Assembly (NCBI GenBank): GCA_018268315.1
Contig: JAFDWU010000001.1
Coordinates: forward strand, 838,324-902,323
From: Armatimonadota bacterium
Lineage (GTDB): Bacteria > Armatimonadota > Fimbriimonadia > Fimbriimonadales > Fimbriimonadaceae
Length of the DNA stretch: 64,000 nucleotides
Reading direction: 5' to 3'
Positions 1-8,651 of this stretch are shown one piece after another. The stretch's first letter is position 1, and every line of letters begins with the position of its first letter. The notes under the pieces were generated by a model, which had not been told where the DNA came from, ran no database searches, and saw only the letters and a list, made by a program, of their open reading frames with translations. The position numbers were made by a program, and so were the translations under genes.

Positions 1-196
1 GGCAACCATTCTGAACGCCCAAAACTACTCAACCGGGCGACTCCTTGCCGGAGTCGCCATTACCGTCGGCTTTCTCAGCCTCTGCTCGTACCTTTCGCCA
101 AGCCTGAATGCCGTCCAGACTCTCATCTGGTCCGGCAATCTCATCTACATTGGCGCGCTGATGGGCTGGATGTTTATCGACTCGATGAAGGCCTAA
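1..196 (+). CDS. Membrane protein, C-terminal fragment
   Basis: The reading frame is open from the left edge of the window to a TAA at 194-196, giving 64 residues of a protein whose start lies outside. The visible part is hydrophobic, with two likely membrane-spanning segments (around LLAGVAITVGFLSLCSYL and LIWSGNLIYIGALMGWMF) and a short tail ending in DSMKA. No domain can be named from this fragment. The next gene is convergent and its stop codon (193-195) overlaps this stop codon. Confidence 0.6.
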   Translation, partial: ATILNAQNYSTGRLLAGVAITVGFLSLCSYLSPSLNAVQTLIWSGNLIYIGALMGWMFIDSMKA

Positions 197-3100
197 TTGC
201 CTTCACCGTCTTCCTCGCGCGGCTGAACGCCTTCCCGAGCCTCTCTTGCCATCTGCATGATGCCTTCCTCGCTCTTCTTCTTGCGCTCCACTTCTCGCAG
301 CGGCGCTACCACTAGCGGCGTAGCCTTCTCTGCTTCCAAGAGCTTGTTTGTAGCCACCAAGTCCTCAGCGTAGATCTTGTGAATCACGTCCATCTGAGTC
401 TTAAGGATTGCCTCAAGGTCCCCCAAAAGCTGCTCGATCTGAGGGCTGGAGCTGCCGCCGCCCTGCAGGCGGTTTAGCACCGCGCAAAGTCGATCGTTCA
501 GCATCGCTGGGTAGTTCAACACGTCCTCCGACGCATGAGACTTGGTCTGGTACAGCTGATTCTCGACCGCGCTTAACTTAGTGCGCAGGTCGGCGACTGC
601 CTTCTTCGCCGGACCATCGCCCAGCTTCAACGCATCCATTTGCTTGTACAAGTCGCGAATCTGCACCACGGTGTCGTTCGCCAGGTTGGCGTCGTCGCGC
701 ACCTGACAGGAAAGCTTGAAGGCCTTAAGTGCATCTGCTTCTGTGTTGCCTGAATCCGGATTCAGCTTCCAGTTAACCTTCTGCTCCCAAGTCTGCTTGC
801 CCACAATCATCCGCACCGTGTACTGGCCAGGAGGGGCGTCGATCGAACCATTGGGCTGATCCCAAATCAGCATTCCTGGGAAGCCGACAACGCTTGCGTA
901 GCTCGGGGTCATGTTGACAACACCCACGCCCGGTTCAGCGCCGTGAATCGTCCGGGTGATCAGCTTCTTGCCCGCGCTGTCGATCAGCTTGATTTCAACG
1001 TCCGTCGACTTGGCGACGCTATAGAACACTCGAATGCCAGCGGGCGGATTTTCGCCGCGCGGTCCGGTTTCTCCACGTCCAAATCCGCCGAATCCAGACG
1101 CCACATCCGGCATCGCATCCTTGACCCAAACGATGCCAGTCTCAAGGGTCGGTTTGAGGTTGCGAAGAACGCTGATGTCGTCAAGAATCCAGAACGACCG
1201 ACCGTGGGTTGCAAGGCAGAGATCGTCGCCATGAATGGTGAGATCATGGATCGGCGTGACGGGCAGGTTCGCCTTGAAAGGCTGCCAGTGGTCGCCGTTA
1301 TCCCAACTGATGTAGAGGCCGGTTTCTGTGCCCATATAGAGCATGCCCTTACGGACCGGGTCTTCGCGAACTACCCGAACGAACGCATTGCCTGCGACAC
1401 CATTCGTGATCTTGGTCCAGGTCTTGCCAAAGTCGTCGGTGCGATAAGCGTAAGGAGCAAGGTCGTCGTTCAAGTGGTTATCCACCGCCATATAGGCCGT
1501 CCCTGCCGCAAAAGGCGAAACGGAAATGATGCTGATCTTCGCGTTATGCGGCATCTGTGGCGGCGTCACGTCCACCCAAGTTCGCCCGTCATCCTTCGTC
1601 AGGTGCACAAGCCCGTCATCCGAGCCCGCCCAGATAAGGCCGCGCTGCCTTGCCGAAGGGGCAATCGTGAAGACCGTGGGATAAACCTCAGCCCCTGAAT
1701 TGTCCTTTGTAATTGGCCCGCCTGAGAAAATCTGGGTGGCCGGATCGTTGTGCGTCAAGTCCGGGCTGATGACGTCGAAGGTGACGCCGCCGTTGCGGGA
1801 ACGATGAACGTACTGCGAGCCAACGTAAACCGTGTTCGGATCAAATGGCGAGAAGGCGATCGGGTAGGTCCACTGGAAGCGATACTTCGCATCAATCGAG
1901 CCGTGCCCAATAACCGCATCAGGATAGATTGAGATATCACGGTTAGCGCCAGTTCGGTGGTTTTGCGTATTCAGTGAACCGCCGTAATTTCCGCCGTAAA
2001 CAATGTCGGGATCGTCTGGCTTCGGAACGATATAGCCGCTTTCAAAGCCCGCGGTAGAGTCCCAGTCGTTGCGGCCGATACCTGCGCGCTTGCCCTTTGT
2101 GGCGATGCGAACTGAGCTGTTGTCTTGCTGCGCGCCAAGAAGATGATAGGGGTTGGCATTATCGGCGTAGACGTGATAGAACTGGGCGGTTGCGAAGTTC
2201 TGGGCAGACCACGTTTTGCCGCCATCAATGCTCACGCTGCCGCCGCCATCGTTGCTGTTCACGTAGCAATTGGGATCGTCGGGATTGATCCACAAATCGT
2301 GGTTGTCGCCGTGAGGCGTTCCCAAACTCGTCCAAGTTTTGCCGCCATCCTTCGTTTTCCAGGTTCCGAGGTTCGTGATGTAAACCGTATTGGCGTCCTT
2401 CGGATCCGCGTAGATGTGGTGGAAGTACCAGGGGCGCTGCAGCAGGTCGGGTTTCTTGGTTACCAGCGACCAGGAATCGCCTTTGTCTTCGCTCATGTAA
2501 ACGCCGGTACCGTCATCGGCGGCTTCCACAACCGCCCAAACTCTGCCGTCCTTTGCGCCGGAAGCCGACACGCCAATCTTGCCAAGCAGTCCGGTTGGAA
2601 GCCCCTTATTCCGGCTGATATCGGTCCACGTTGCGCCGCCATTTGTTGACTTATAGAGCTTGCTGCCAGGGCCGCCGGAATTCAGCGTGAAGGCATTTCG
2701 ATACGCCTCCCAAGTGCTGGCATACAACGTTTTCGAGTCCTTCGGATCCATCGAAATATCCACCGCGCCTGCTCGATCGCTTTCGAAGAGAACCTTGCTC
2801 CAGGTTTTGCCGCCGTCCGTGGATTTGAAGACTCCCCGCTGTAAATTCGGCCCATGCGCATGGCCGAGGGCAGCAATGTAAACGATGTCCGGGTTCTTGG
2901 GGTCAACGACGATCTTGGAAATTATCTGCGTGTCCTCAAGCCCGATTCGCGTCCAGGTCTTTCCGGCATCGGTCGACTTGTAAGCGCCATCGCCGGGCGA
3001 AATGTTGCCGCGGATATCGCGCTCACCCGTACCGATGTAAACCACATCCGGATTAGAAGGCGCGGTTGCGATTGCGCCAACTGAAGATGATCCGAGGAAA

Positions 3101-3345
3101 CCATCGGTTACGCACTGCCAGTTCGCCCCGGCATCGGTGGTCTTCCAAAGTCCGCCCCCCGTTGCGCCAAAGTAATACTCCTTCGGCCGACCTACGGAGC
3201 CGGCGCAAGCAACTGATCGCCCACCCCGGAAGGGGCCGATGTTGCGAAAGTGCATATGGGAGAGGGCGCCCTCCGGCACCTGGGCTGGCAAACTTGCTCC
3301 GATTCCAACCAGAGCAAGGGCGACAAAAAGGACACGACTGCGCAT
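193..3345 (-). CDS. Secreted Asp-box (BNR/sortilin-like) beta-propeller protein
   Basis: A 1050-residue exported protein built almost entirely of Asp-box blades. At least eleven S/T-x-D/N-x-G-x-T/S/H-W/F motifs are visible (for example STDAGKTW, STDGGKTW, SEDKGDSW, TKDDGRTW, TDDFGKTW, SWDNGDHW), enough for two propellers as in VPS10/sortilin-type proteins. The C-terminal 300 residues leave the propeller pattern: a beta-rich piece, then a charged helical tail. The start is placed at 3345 because it gives a clean signal peptide (MRSRVLFVALALVGIGASLPAQ is split at the AQ site) and a TATGGT box sits seven bases upstream; an ATG at 3357 is the alternative. It follows hisC by about 40 bases. No catalytic residues can be assigned, so a binding or structural role outside the inner membrane is the safest guess. 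Confidence 0.85.
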   Translation of the reverse strand: MRSRVLFVALALVGIGASLPAQVPEGALSHMHFRNIGPFRGGRSVACAGSVGRPKEYYFGATGGGLWKTTDAGANWQCVTDGFLGSSSVGAIATAPSNPDVVYIGTGERDIRGNISPGDGAYKSTDAGKTWTRIGLEDTQIISKIVVDPKNPDIVYIAALGHAHGPNLQRGVFKSTDGGKTWSKVLFESDRAGAVDISMDPKDSKTLYASTWEAYRNAFTLNSGGPGSKLYKSTNGGATWTDISRNKGLPTGLLGKIGVSASGAKDGRVWAVVEAADDGTGVYMSEDKGDSWSLVTKKPDLLQRPWYFHHIYADPKDANTVYITNLGTWKTKDGGKTWTSLGTPHGDNHDLWINPDDPNCYVNSNDGGGSVSIDGGKTWSAQNFATAQFYHVYADNANPYHLLGAQQDNSSVRIATKGKRAGIGRNDWDSTAGFESGYIVPKPDDPDIVYGGNYGGSLNTQNHRTGANRDISIYPDAVIGHGSIDAKYRFQWTYPIAFSPFDPNTVYVGSQYVHRSRNGGVTFDVISPDLTHNDPATQIFSGGPITKDNSGAEVYPTVFTIAPSARQRGLIWAGSDDGLVHLTKDDGRTWVDVTPPQMPHNAKISIISVSPFAAGTAYMAVDNHLNDDLAPYAYRTDDFGKTWTKITNGVAGNAFVRVVREDPVRKGMLYMGTETGLYISWDNGDHWQPFKANLPVTPIHDLTIHGDDLCLATHGRSFWILDDISVLRNLKPTLETGIVWVKDAMPDVASGFGGFGRGETGPRGENPPAGIRVFYSVAKSTDVEIKLIDSAGKKLITRTIHGAEPGVGVVNMTPSYASVVGFPGMLIWDQPNGSIDAPPGQYTVRMIVGKQTWEQKVNWKLNPDSGNTEADALKAFKLSCQVRDDANLANDTVVQIRDLYKQMDALKLGDGPAKKAVADLRTKLSAVENQLYQTKSHASEDVLNYPAMLNDRLCAVLNRLQGGGSSSPQIEQLLGDLEAILKTQMDVIHKIYAEDLVATNKLLEAEKATPLVVAPLREVERKKKSEEGIMQMAREAREGVQPREEDGEGN

Positions 3346-3385
3346 AGGTGAAACCATACCGCGCCGCAAAAGTGGGATGTGGGAC

Positions 3386-4498
3386 CTAAGCGTGAACTTT
3401 AGTTTGCTCAAGAACGCGAGCAAAAGCCTGGAAGAACCCAGTCATCTCATCGGCAGTACCGACGCTGATGCGCATAAAATTAGGCATACCCAGAACCGTT
3501 CCCGGTCGCGTGACGTATCCCTCCCTCAGAAGGGCGTCAAACACCGGCTGCGAGGGCTGGCCGAGATCCACCATCACGAAGTTCGCATGGCTCGGGATGA
3601 CCTGCAAGCCTTGCTCCTTCAAGAATTCAGTGAGCCTTGCTCGCTCTGCCGCATTGCCCTGGACAGTGCGCTTCAAATGCTCGTCGTCACTCAGGGCAGC
3701 GATTCCGCCAACAAGGGCTAGGTTGTTCACGATGAACGGTTCGCGAATTCGATTCAGCGCCTCAACCATTTCGGTCGGGGCGAATGCATAGCCAAGCCGA
3801 ATGCCGGCAAGGCCGTAAGCCTTACTGAAGGTACGCAGAGTGATAACCGGCATGCCCGCCTTCACGTAATCCAGGCCGTTGGGATAGTCGGCATCGAAGT
3901 CGGCGAACTCGTGATACGCTTCGTCCAGCACAACCGCCGCACCCTTCGGCAAGCGGCCAATCAGGGCGTCTAGCTCTTGACGCTTCATGATGGTGCCGGT
4001 GGGATTGTTGGGGTTTGCGATGAAAACGAGCTTCGTGTTCTCGGTAATTGCGTTAATCAACCCGCCAATATCGTGCCGATGCTCGGCGTCGAGGGGGATT
4101 GTCTTAAGCACGCAATCAGCTAGGAGCGCGGTGCCATCGTATTTCTGGAACGAGGGCGTACTCGTCACCACCTCATCGATCGGTGAGCCAAGGAAGATTT
4201 CGCCAAGCCAGTGGATGATCTGATCGCTTCCGTTGCTGACGATTAAGTGCTCGCTCGGAATATCGAACTTGCGGCTAATCGCCGCCTTTAGATCGAACTG
4301 GGAGGCGTCCGGATAGAGGTTCAGATGGGGCAGGGCTTCCTGCATCGCCTGAAGCGCCTTCGGCGATGGCCCGTACGGGTTCTCGTTGCTCGCCAGTTTG
4401 ACGACTTCGCTTAAGCCAAGCTCACGCTTAACCTCGTCGATCGGCTTGCCCGGCGAGTAAGGGCGCATCTTCAGAACGTTCTTCCGAATCGAAAACAC
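3386..4498 (-). CDS. hisC: Histidinol-phosphate aminotransferase
   Basis: A 370-residue fold-type I PLP enzyme that converts imidazole acetol phosphate and glutamate to histidinol phosphate in histidine synthesis. Family marks seen: N-terminal RPYSPGKPIDEVKRELG, then KLASNENPYGPSP, the aspartate in VVLDEAYHEFADF, and the PLP lysine in TFSKAYGLAGIRLGYA. Length is normal for HisC. The start codon is GTG at 4498, preceded by CACAAT and six bases, close to the leaderless pattern found elsewhere here. No other his genes are adjacent, although a HisN-type phosphatase lies at 36.5 kb. HisC-like enzymes can also serve aromatic amino acid transamination, which cannot be excluded. Confidence 0.9.
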   Translation of the reverse strand: MFSIRKNVLKMRPYSPGKPIDEVKRELGLSEVVKLASNENPYGPSPKALQAMQEALPHLNLYPDASQFDLKAAISRKFDIPSEHLIVSNGSDQIIHWLGEIFLGSPIDEVVTSTPSFQKYDGTALLADCVLKTIPLDAEHRHDIGGLINAITENTKLVFIANPNNPTGTIMKRQELDALIGRLPKGAAVVLDEAYHEFADFDADYPNGLDYVKAGMPVITLRTFSKAYGLAGIRLGYAFAPTEMVEALNRIREPFIVNNLALVGGIAALSDDEHLKRTVQGNAAERARLTEFLKEQGLQVIPSHANFVMVDLGQPSQPVFDALLREGYVTRPGTVLGMPNFMRISVGTADEMTGFFQAFARVLEQTKVHA

Positions 4499-4529
4499 GC
4501 CTTCATTGTGGCAGGTACCCTTCCCCTTA

Positions 4530-5513
4530 GTGAACGTCCGGTCGATTCTCTGGCAACATGACGAGGCTGCGCTCGACCTTCTGGATCAGCGCCTGTTGCC
4601 GGCTCAAGAGCAATGGATGCGGCTGACCCGCTACGAAGCCGTGGTCGAAGCGATCAAGACAATGGCAGTACGGGGCGCTCCCGCCATCGGTATTTCCGCA
4701 GCCTATGGCATGGCGCTTGCCGCACGTTCCGGGGCTGACCGCAACACGGCTCACGCTGCCTTGGCGGGTTCGAGACCGACTGCGGTGAACCTTGTCTGGG
4801 CGCTGGAAAGGCTGCAAAAACTACCCTGGGAATACGAGGCGATCCTCGCCGAAGCCCAAGCCATTGAACGCGAAGACCTTGAGATGAACCTCGCCATCGG
4901 ACGCAACGGGGCTGCGCTCATAACGCCCGGCGCGCGAATTCTAACGATCTGCAACACCGGCGCGATCGCCACCGCCGGGCACGGAACGGCACTTGGGATT
5001 ATCCGCAGCGCCTTTGCAAAAGATCCATCGATTTCTGTATTTGCCTGCGAGACGCGGCCCCGATTGCAGGGTCTGAAGCTGACTGCCTGGGAGCTTGGCA
5101 AGGAGGGTATCCCGTTCCGAATGATCGTCGATTCTGCCGCCGCCTACCTATTGCAGCTGCGGAGGGTGGATTACGTGATCACCGGCGCGGACCGAATCAC
5201 CGCAAACGGAGACACCGCCAACAAGATCGGTACCTACGCGCTGGCGGTGGCCGCCCGCCACCATGGCATCCCCTTCTATGTCGCCGCGCCACGAAGCACC
5301 TTTGATCCCAGCCTGGCGAGCGGCGATCTGATCGAAGTAGAAGAGCGCGATGCCCGGGAGATCACCGAAGTCGATGGCCATCGTATTGCCCCCGCCGAAT
5401 GCCCGGTTTGGAATCCCGCCTTCGACATCACACCGGGCGAACTCATTACCGCGATCATTGACGAAAAGGGCATCTATCGAGCGCCCTACCGCTTTCAGAG
5501 TGATACGGCATGA
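4530..5513 (+). CDS. mtnA: S-methyl-5-thioribose-1-phosphate isomerase
   Basis: Isomerises methylthioribose-1-phosphate to methylthioribulose-1-phosphate in the methionine salvage pathway. The eIF2B-like/MtnA signatures are clear: MAVRGAPAIGISAAYGMALA split across the first domain, the catalytic cysteine in ILTICNTGAIATAGHGTALG, and the catalytic aspartate in VITGADRITANGDTANKIG. About 327 residues, slightly shorter than the usual 340. I place the start at GTG 4530 rather than the in-frame TTG at 4506, because homologues begin near RSILW and a TACCCT box lies eight bases before 4530. The gene diverges from hisC and its stop overlaps the next gene as ATGA. Confidence 0.92.
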   Translation: MNVRSILWQHDEAALDLLDQRLLPAQEQWMRLTRYEAVVEAIKTMAVRGAPAIGISAAYGMALAARSGADRNTAHAALAGSRPTAVNLVWALERLQKLPWEYEAILAEAQAIEREDLEMNLAIGRNGAALITPGARILTICNTGAIATAGHGTALGIIRSAFAKDPSISVFACETRPRLQGLKLTAWELGKEGIPFRMIVDSAAAYLLQLRRVDYVITGADRITANGDTANKIGTYALAVAARHHGIPFYVAAPRSTFDPSLASGDLIEVEERDAREITEVDGHRIAPAECPVWNPAFDITPGELITAIIDEKGIYRAPYRFQSDTA

Positions 5514-6793
5514 ACATGCTGGAATTCATCCAAACCCGCCGCGACGGCGGGCGGCACTCCGAAGAAGATATTAAGGCGTTTGTCGCCGCGTTGACCAAGG
5601 CCGAGCTGCCGGATTACCAAGTCTCGGCTTGGCTGATGGCGGCGTTCTTTCAGCCGCTTAGCCTTGACGAAACCACTTGGCTAACGCAAGCGATGGCGGC
5701 AAGCGGGGAGACGCTGGACTTAACCGGCCTACCCAAACCGTGGGTGGATAAGCACAGTACCGGCGGAGTTGGCGATAAGACCACGATTGTGCTGCTGCCG
5801 CTGCTTGCCGCATGCGGGCTAACGATGGTGAAGATGTCGGGTCGAGGGCTCGGCATCACCGGAGGAACAGTCGACAAGCTGGAATCAATCCCCGGTTTTC
5901 GCACTGATCTTTCGCCGGACGAAATGATTGCGCAAGCAAGGCGTATTGGCATCGCGTGGACTGGTCAAACCCCAAATCTCGCGCCCGCGGACAAGATTCT
6001 TTATGCCCTTCGCGACGCCACCGCCACCGTTGAGAATATTCCGCTGATTGTCAGCAGCATCCTCAGCAAGAAGATCGCGGGCGGGGCAGATGTGATCGAG
6101 CTAGACGTGAAATGCGGAAGCGGCGCGTTCATGAAGGACCTGAAGACCGCGAAAGCCCTTGCCCAAAGCCTTTCCGAAGTGGCGAAACGGTGCGGCAAGG
6201 AGGTCCACGCGGTGGTGACCGACATGGATCAGCCTCTTGGCCGCACGGTTGGGAATGCCTTGGAGATTGTTGAGGCGATCGAAGTGCTGAAAGGCGAAAA
6301 GGGCCGCTTTAGAGACCTCTGCGTGGACCTAGCGCGGCGAACCCTAACCATCACCGGCAAGGACCCGCGTCTCGCTGGGGAGCTGCTTGACAACGGCAAG
6401 GCATTCGCCAAGTTCAAGGAGTGGGTTGAGGCGCAGGGTGGCGACCCGGTGATTGCCGATGATCCTTCACGCCTGCCCGTCGCGCCCGTTATTCAGGAAG
6501 TTCTTTGGCAGGGCGATTCTGGTTACGCGGCGCGGGTGGATGCCGGGGCTGTGGGGCTTGCGGTTGTACGCCTTGGCGGCGGGAGGGAATCGAAGGCGGA
6601 TCGCATCGACCCATCCGTGGGCGTTGAAGTGCGCATCGAGGTGGGCGAGCCGATTAAGCAGGGGCAGCCAGTCTTCAGGGTCCACGCCGCCAGCGAAACG
6701 GCGGCGCAGGAAGCCGCAATCTCGTTAGAAAGCGCAATAAAGGTCTCCCCGCAACCGGTAGAAATGCGGCCCCTTGTCCTTGCCGAATTCTAG
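5510..6793 (+). CDS. deoA: Pyrimidine-nucleoside / thymidine phosphorylase
   Basis: A 427-residue phosphorylase that splits thymidine or uridine with phosphate to the base and (deoxy)ribose-1-phosphate. The nucleoside phosphorylase family II signature is present: VDKHSTGGVGDKTT for phosphate binding and VKMSGRGLGITGGTVDKLES for substrate binding. The alpha domain, the alpha/beta domain and the C-terminal PYNP domain (from about residue 345) are all there. It is translationally coupled to mtnA by a four-base overlap, which makes a small nucleoside and methylthioadenosine scavenging operon. Whether it prefers thymidine (DeoA) or is broad (Pdp) cannot be told from motifs. Confidence 0.9.
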   Translation: MNMLEFIQTRRDGGRHSEEDIKAFVAALTKAELPDYQVSAWLMAAFFQPLSLDETTWLTQAMAASGETLDLTGLPKPWVDKHSTGGVGDKTTIVLLPLLAACGLTMVKMSGRGLGITGGTVDKLESIPGFRTDLSPDEMIAQARRIGIAWTGQTPNLAPADKILYALRDATATVENIPLIVSSILSKKIAGGADVIELDVKCGSGAFMKDLKTAKALAQSLSEVAKRCGKEVHAVVTDMDQPLGRTVGNALEIVEAIEVLKGEKGRFRDLCVDLARRTLTITGKDPRLAGELLDNGKAFAKFKEWVEAQGGDPVIADDPSRLPVAPVIQEVLWQGDSGYAARVDAGAVGLAVVRLGGGRESKADRIDPSVGVEVRIEVGEPIKQGQPVFRVHAASETAAQEAAISLESAIKVSPQPVEMRPLVLAEF

Positions 6794-6799
6794 TATTCT
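6794..6799 (+). promoter_or_regulatory. -10-like TATTCT box, leaderless promoter
   Basis: TATTCT ends exactly six bases before the GTG start at 6806. Transcription starting at or next to the GTG would give a leaderless message. No convincing -35 hexamer at 17 bases is seen; TTGTCC lies at a short spacing of 14. Confidence 0.5.
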
Positions 6800-6805
6800 C
6801 GCAGC

Positions 6806-7216
6806 GTGAACGGCGTGAGGGTGCGACTGATATCGGTCTTCCTTGCCCTTTCTTGCGCGCTATTCTCCAGCCTGTACGGCATCGCGCCGACCGCTGAAGG
6901 CGTTCAATGCCCCACCGCAACGGTCCAGCAAATCACCGTTCCCATCAAATCCACGTGCGGATGCGTCGTCGGCTACCAAACCCGCGCCCCCAAGCCCGGC
7001 GAGAAGGGATTCATGCAGTGCCGATGCAATGAGAAGCGCTCAGAGCAGCAAGCCACTACTGGTTCGCAAAAGGTGACCTGGTTCCCTGCGCCGCACGATG
7101 TCGCGCTCACCCTTAGCCAGCCGATACGTGAGCAAGAAATGCCACAACCGCTAGTTAAGCGGAATTCCCGTTGGATTAACCCTCCCGAGCACCCGCCCGC
7201 TGCCCGCCTCCACTAA
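6806..7216 (+). CDS. Small secreted cysteine-containing protein, unknown function
   Basis: A 136-residue protein with a GTG start. The N-terminus is a signal peptide (basic MNGVRVR, then a hydrophobic stretch ending near SSLYG). The mature part holds four closely spaced cysteines (KSTCGCVVGY and MQCRCNEK) that could form disulphides or bind a metal, followed by a polar proline-rich tail. I do not recognise the family. It lies just after deoA and before the pilin-like gene, and has its own TATTCT box, so it is probably not part of the mtnA-deoA operon. Confidence 0.65.
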   Translation: MNGVRVRLISVFLALSCALFSSLYGIAPTAEGVQCPTATVQQITVPIKSTCGCVVGYQTRAPKPGEKGFMQCRCNEKRSEQQATTGSQKVTWFPAPHDVALTLSQPIREQEMPQPLVKRNSRWINPPEHPPAARLH

Positions 7217-7271
7217 GCAACCGCCCGGCGCCCTGCGCGACGGCCCGACCGCTTAGCCAAAGGAGGCTAAT

Positions 7272-8000
7272 TTGAAATCCGCATTTACGCTCATTGAACT
7301 GCTCGTGGTGATTGCTATCATCGCGATCCTCGCCGCCATTCTGTTTCCGGTCTTTGCTCAGGCCAAAGCACAGGCGAAGCAAACCGCTTGTCTCAGCAAT
7401 GGCAAGCAGATTGGAACCGCCCTCACGATGTACTTGAACGACTGGGACGACAAATACCCGCAAGAGCATCCAAGCACGGACAATCCGGTGGTCGAGGATA
7501 GCTCTGGCCAACTTGAAACCGAGGATTACGGATCGCCCTTCGACAAGATCTTGCCCTACGTCTCATCCAAGGATTCGAGCAAGACGAACCTGTATATTTG
7601 CCCCACCGACCTCGATCCTCACGGGCTGAAGAATCTTAACCCAGACGGCACCTGCATCGTTGGCGGCGAGTTGCCGCCCGGCCACCTTAGCAGCTACATT
7701 CTGAACGCCTACTATCTCTTCGGGGCCACCAGTTCTGATCTTTCAGAGCCCGCCCGCAGCATCTACATCAGCGAGCGGCGGGACAACTTCTGCGACGTCC
7801 ACTACCATCCATGGTTCGGCGAAACTGAACGCGCGATGGGGATTGGAGATGGCGCGAACCCCATCGCGATCGACGCGAGGCGGCACAACGGCGGCTCCAA
7901 CCACGTTTACGCCGACGGCCATGTGCATTTCAGCCCGTTCGACCGGGTTAGAATGCCGTTTGATGGTCACCAGCTCTTCGGAGAGTTCCAAGCGTTCTGA
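7272..8000 (+). CDS. Type IV pilin-like / H-X9-DG protein (DUF1559-type)
   Basis: A 242-residue prepilin-like protein. The N-terminus is the classic methylation motif, [20 protein letters not shown], with the prepilin peptidase site just before the Phe and the conserved Glu five residues later. The C-terminal half has the motif H-X9-DG ([12 protein letters not shown]), typical of the very expanded pilin-like families of Planctomycetes, Armatimonadota and Lentisphaerae. The start is TTG, fixed by a perfect AAAGGAGG site five bases upstream and by the short basic leader. It probably uses the type IV pilus or type II machinery, whose PilM-Q genes lie at 22-28 kb. The glycosylase gene starts inside its last 38 bases. 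Confidence 0.92.
   Translation: MKSAFTLIELLVVIAIIAILAAILFPVFAQAKAQAKQTACLSNGKQIGTALTMYLNDWDDKYPQEHPSTDNPVVEDSSGQLETEDYGSPFDKILPYVSSKDSSKTNLYICPTDLDPHGLKNLNPDGTCIVGGELPPGHLSSYILNAYYLFGATSSDLSEPARSIYISERRDNFCDVHYHPWFGETERAMGIGDGANPIAIDARRHNGGSNHVYADGHVHFSPFDRVRMPFDGHQLFGEFQAF
7949..7954 (+). promoter_or_regulatory. -10-like TAGAAT box inside the pilin-like gene
   Basis: TAGAAT lies eight bases before the ATG at 7963, inside the coding end of the pilin-like gene. It supports independent, near-leaderless expression of the DNA glycosylase. Confidence 0.4.
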
Positions 8001-8580
8001 GGCGCTTCGCGACCTCCTAACGCAAGATGTGCTGGCCGGGGCGCGAGAACTTCTCGGCTGGCGTCTTGTTTTGCGCCTGCCCGACGGTCAGGAGCTGGCG
8101 GCGCAGATTGTCGAGACGGAAGCTTATCGCACTCCCGATGACCCGGGAAGCCACGCCCACCGCGGCCGCACCCCGCGTAACGCCATCATGTTCGGCCCCG
8201 CTGGCCTTGCTTACACCTACTTCGTGTACGGCAATCACTGGATGCTGAACGTAACGGCTCACGAGGAGGGAAACGCCGCCGCCGTCCTCATCAGGGCGGC
8301 AAAGCCTCTGTTCGATGGCGAGCCAAAGAACCTGATGAACGGCCCCGGAAAGCTATGCCGGTCGCTTGGCATCAATGGCGCCTCCAACGGCCTGGACTTA
8401 CTCGCGCCAGAATCTATCTTGCGTCTGGAGCCAGGGCAGCCTATCAAAGGCGTTCTCTTTGGCCCTCGGATCGGCCTTGCCGAAGGCAAAGGCCGCGAAC
8501 ATCTCTGGCGATATGCCCGCGCGGATATGCTGGCACATGTTTCCAAGCCCATCAATTCGCTGCTGCCAGAGTCCAAATAG
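7963..8580 (+). CDS. DNA-3-methyladenine glycosylase (AAG/MPG family)
   Basis: A 205-residue base-excision repair enzyme of the eukaryote-like AAG family, which removes 3-methyladenine, hypoxanthine and related lesions. Family marks: [24 protein letters not shown] (split), with the catalytic Glu in VETEAY, then [33 protein letters not shown], and [12 protein letters not shown]. Length is normal. The frame is open much further upstream but that is pilin coding sequence; 7963 is the first sensible start, giving a 38-base overlap with the pilin-like gene in another frame. Downstream is an S41 peptidase gene on the same strand, 71 bases away. Confidence 0.92.
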   Translation: MVTSSSESSKRSEALRDLLTQDVLAGARELLGWRLVLRLPDGQELAAQIVETEAYRTPDDPGSHAHRGRTPRNAIMFGPAGLAYTYFVYGNHWMLNVTAHEEGNAAAVLIRAAKPLFDGEPKNLMNGPGKLCRSLGINGASNGLDLLAPESILRLEPGQPIKGVLFGPRIGLAEGKGREHLWRYARADMLAHVSKPINSLLPESK

Positions 8581-8651
8581 GCACAAGGACCTCTCCACAA
8601 AAGTGAACTGCCCACACTCTTTCCAGCCAATGCCTGGCGCCGGTCATCAAC

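Noticed and set aside
4506-4529. TTG at 4506 as mtnA start
   Set aside because: The extra eight residues have no family match, and the GTG at 4530 has a TACCCT box eight bases away.
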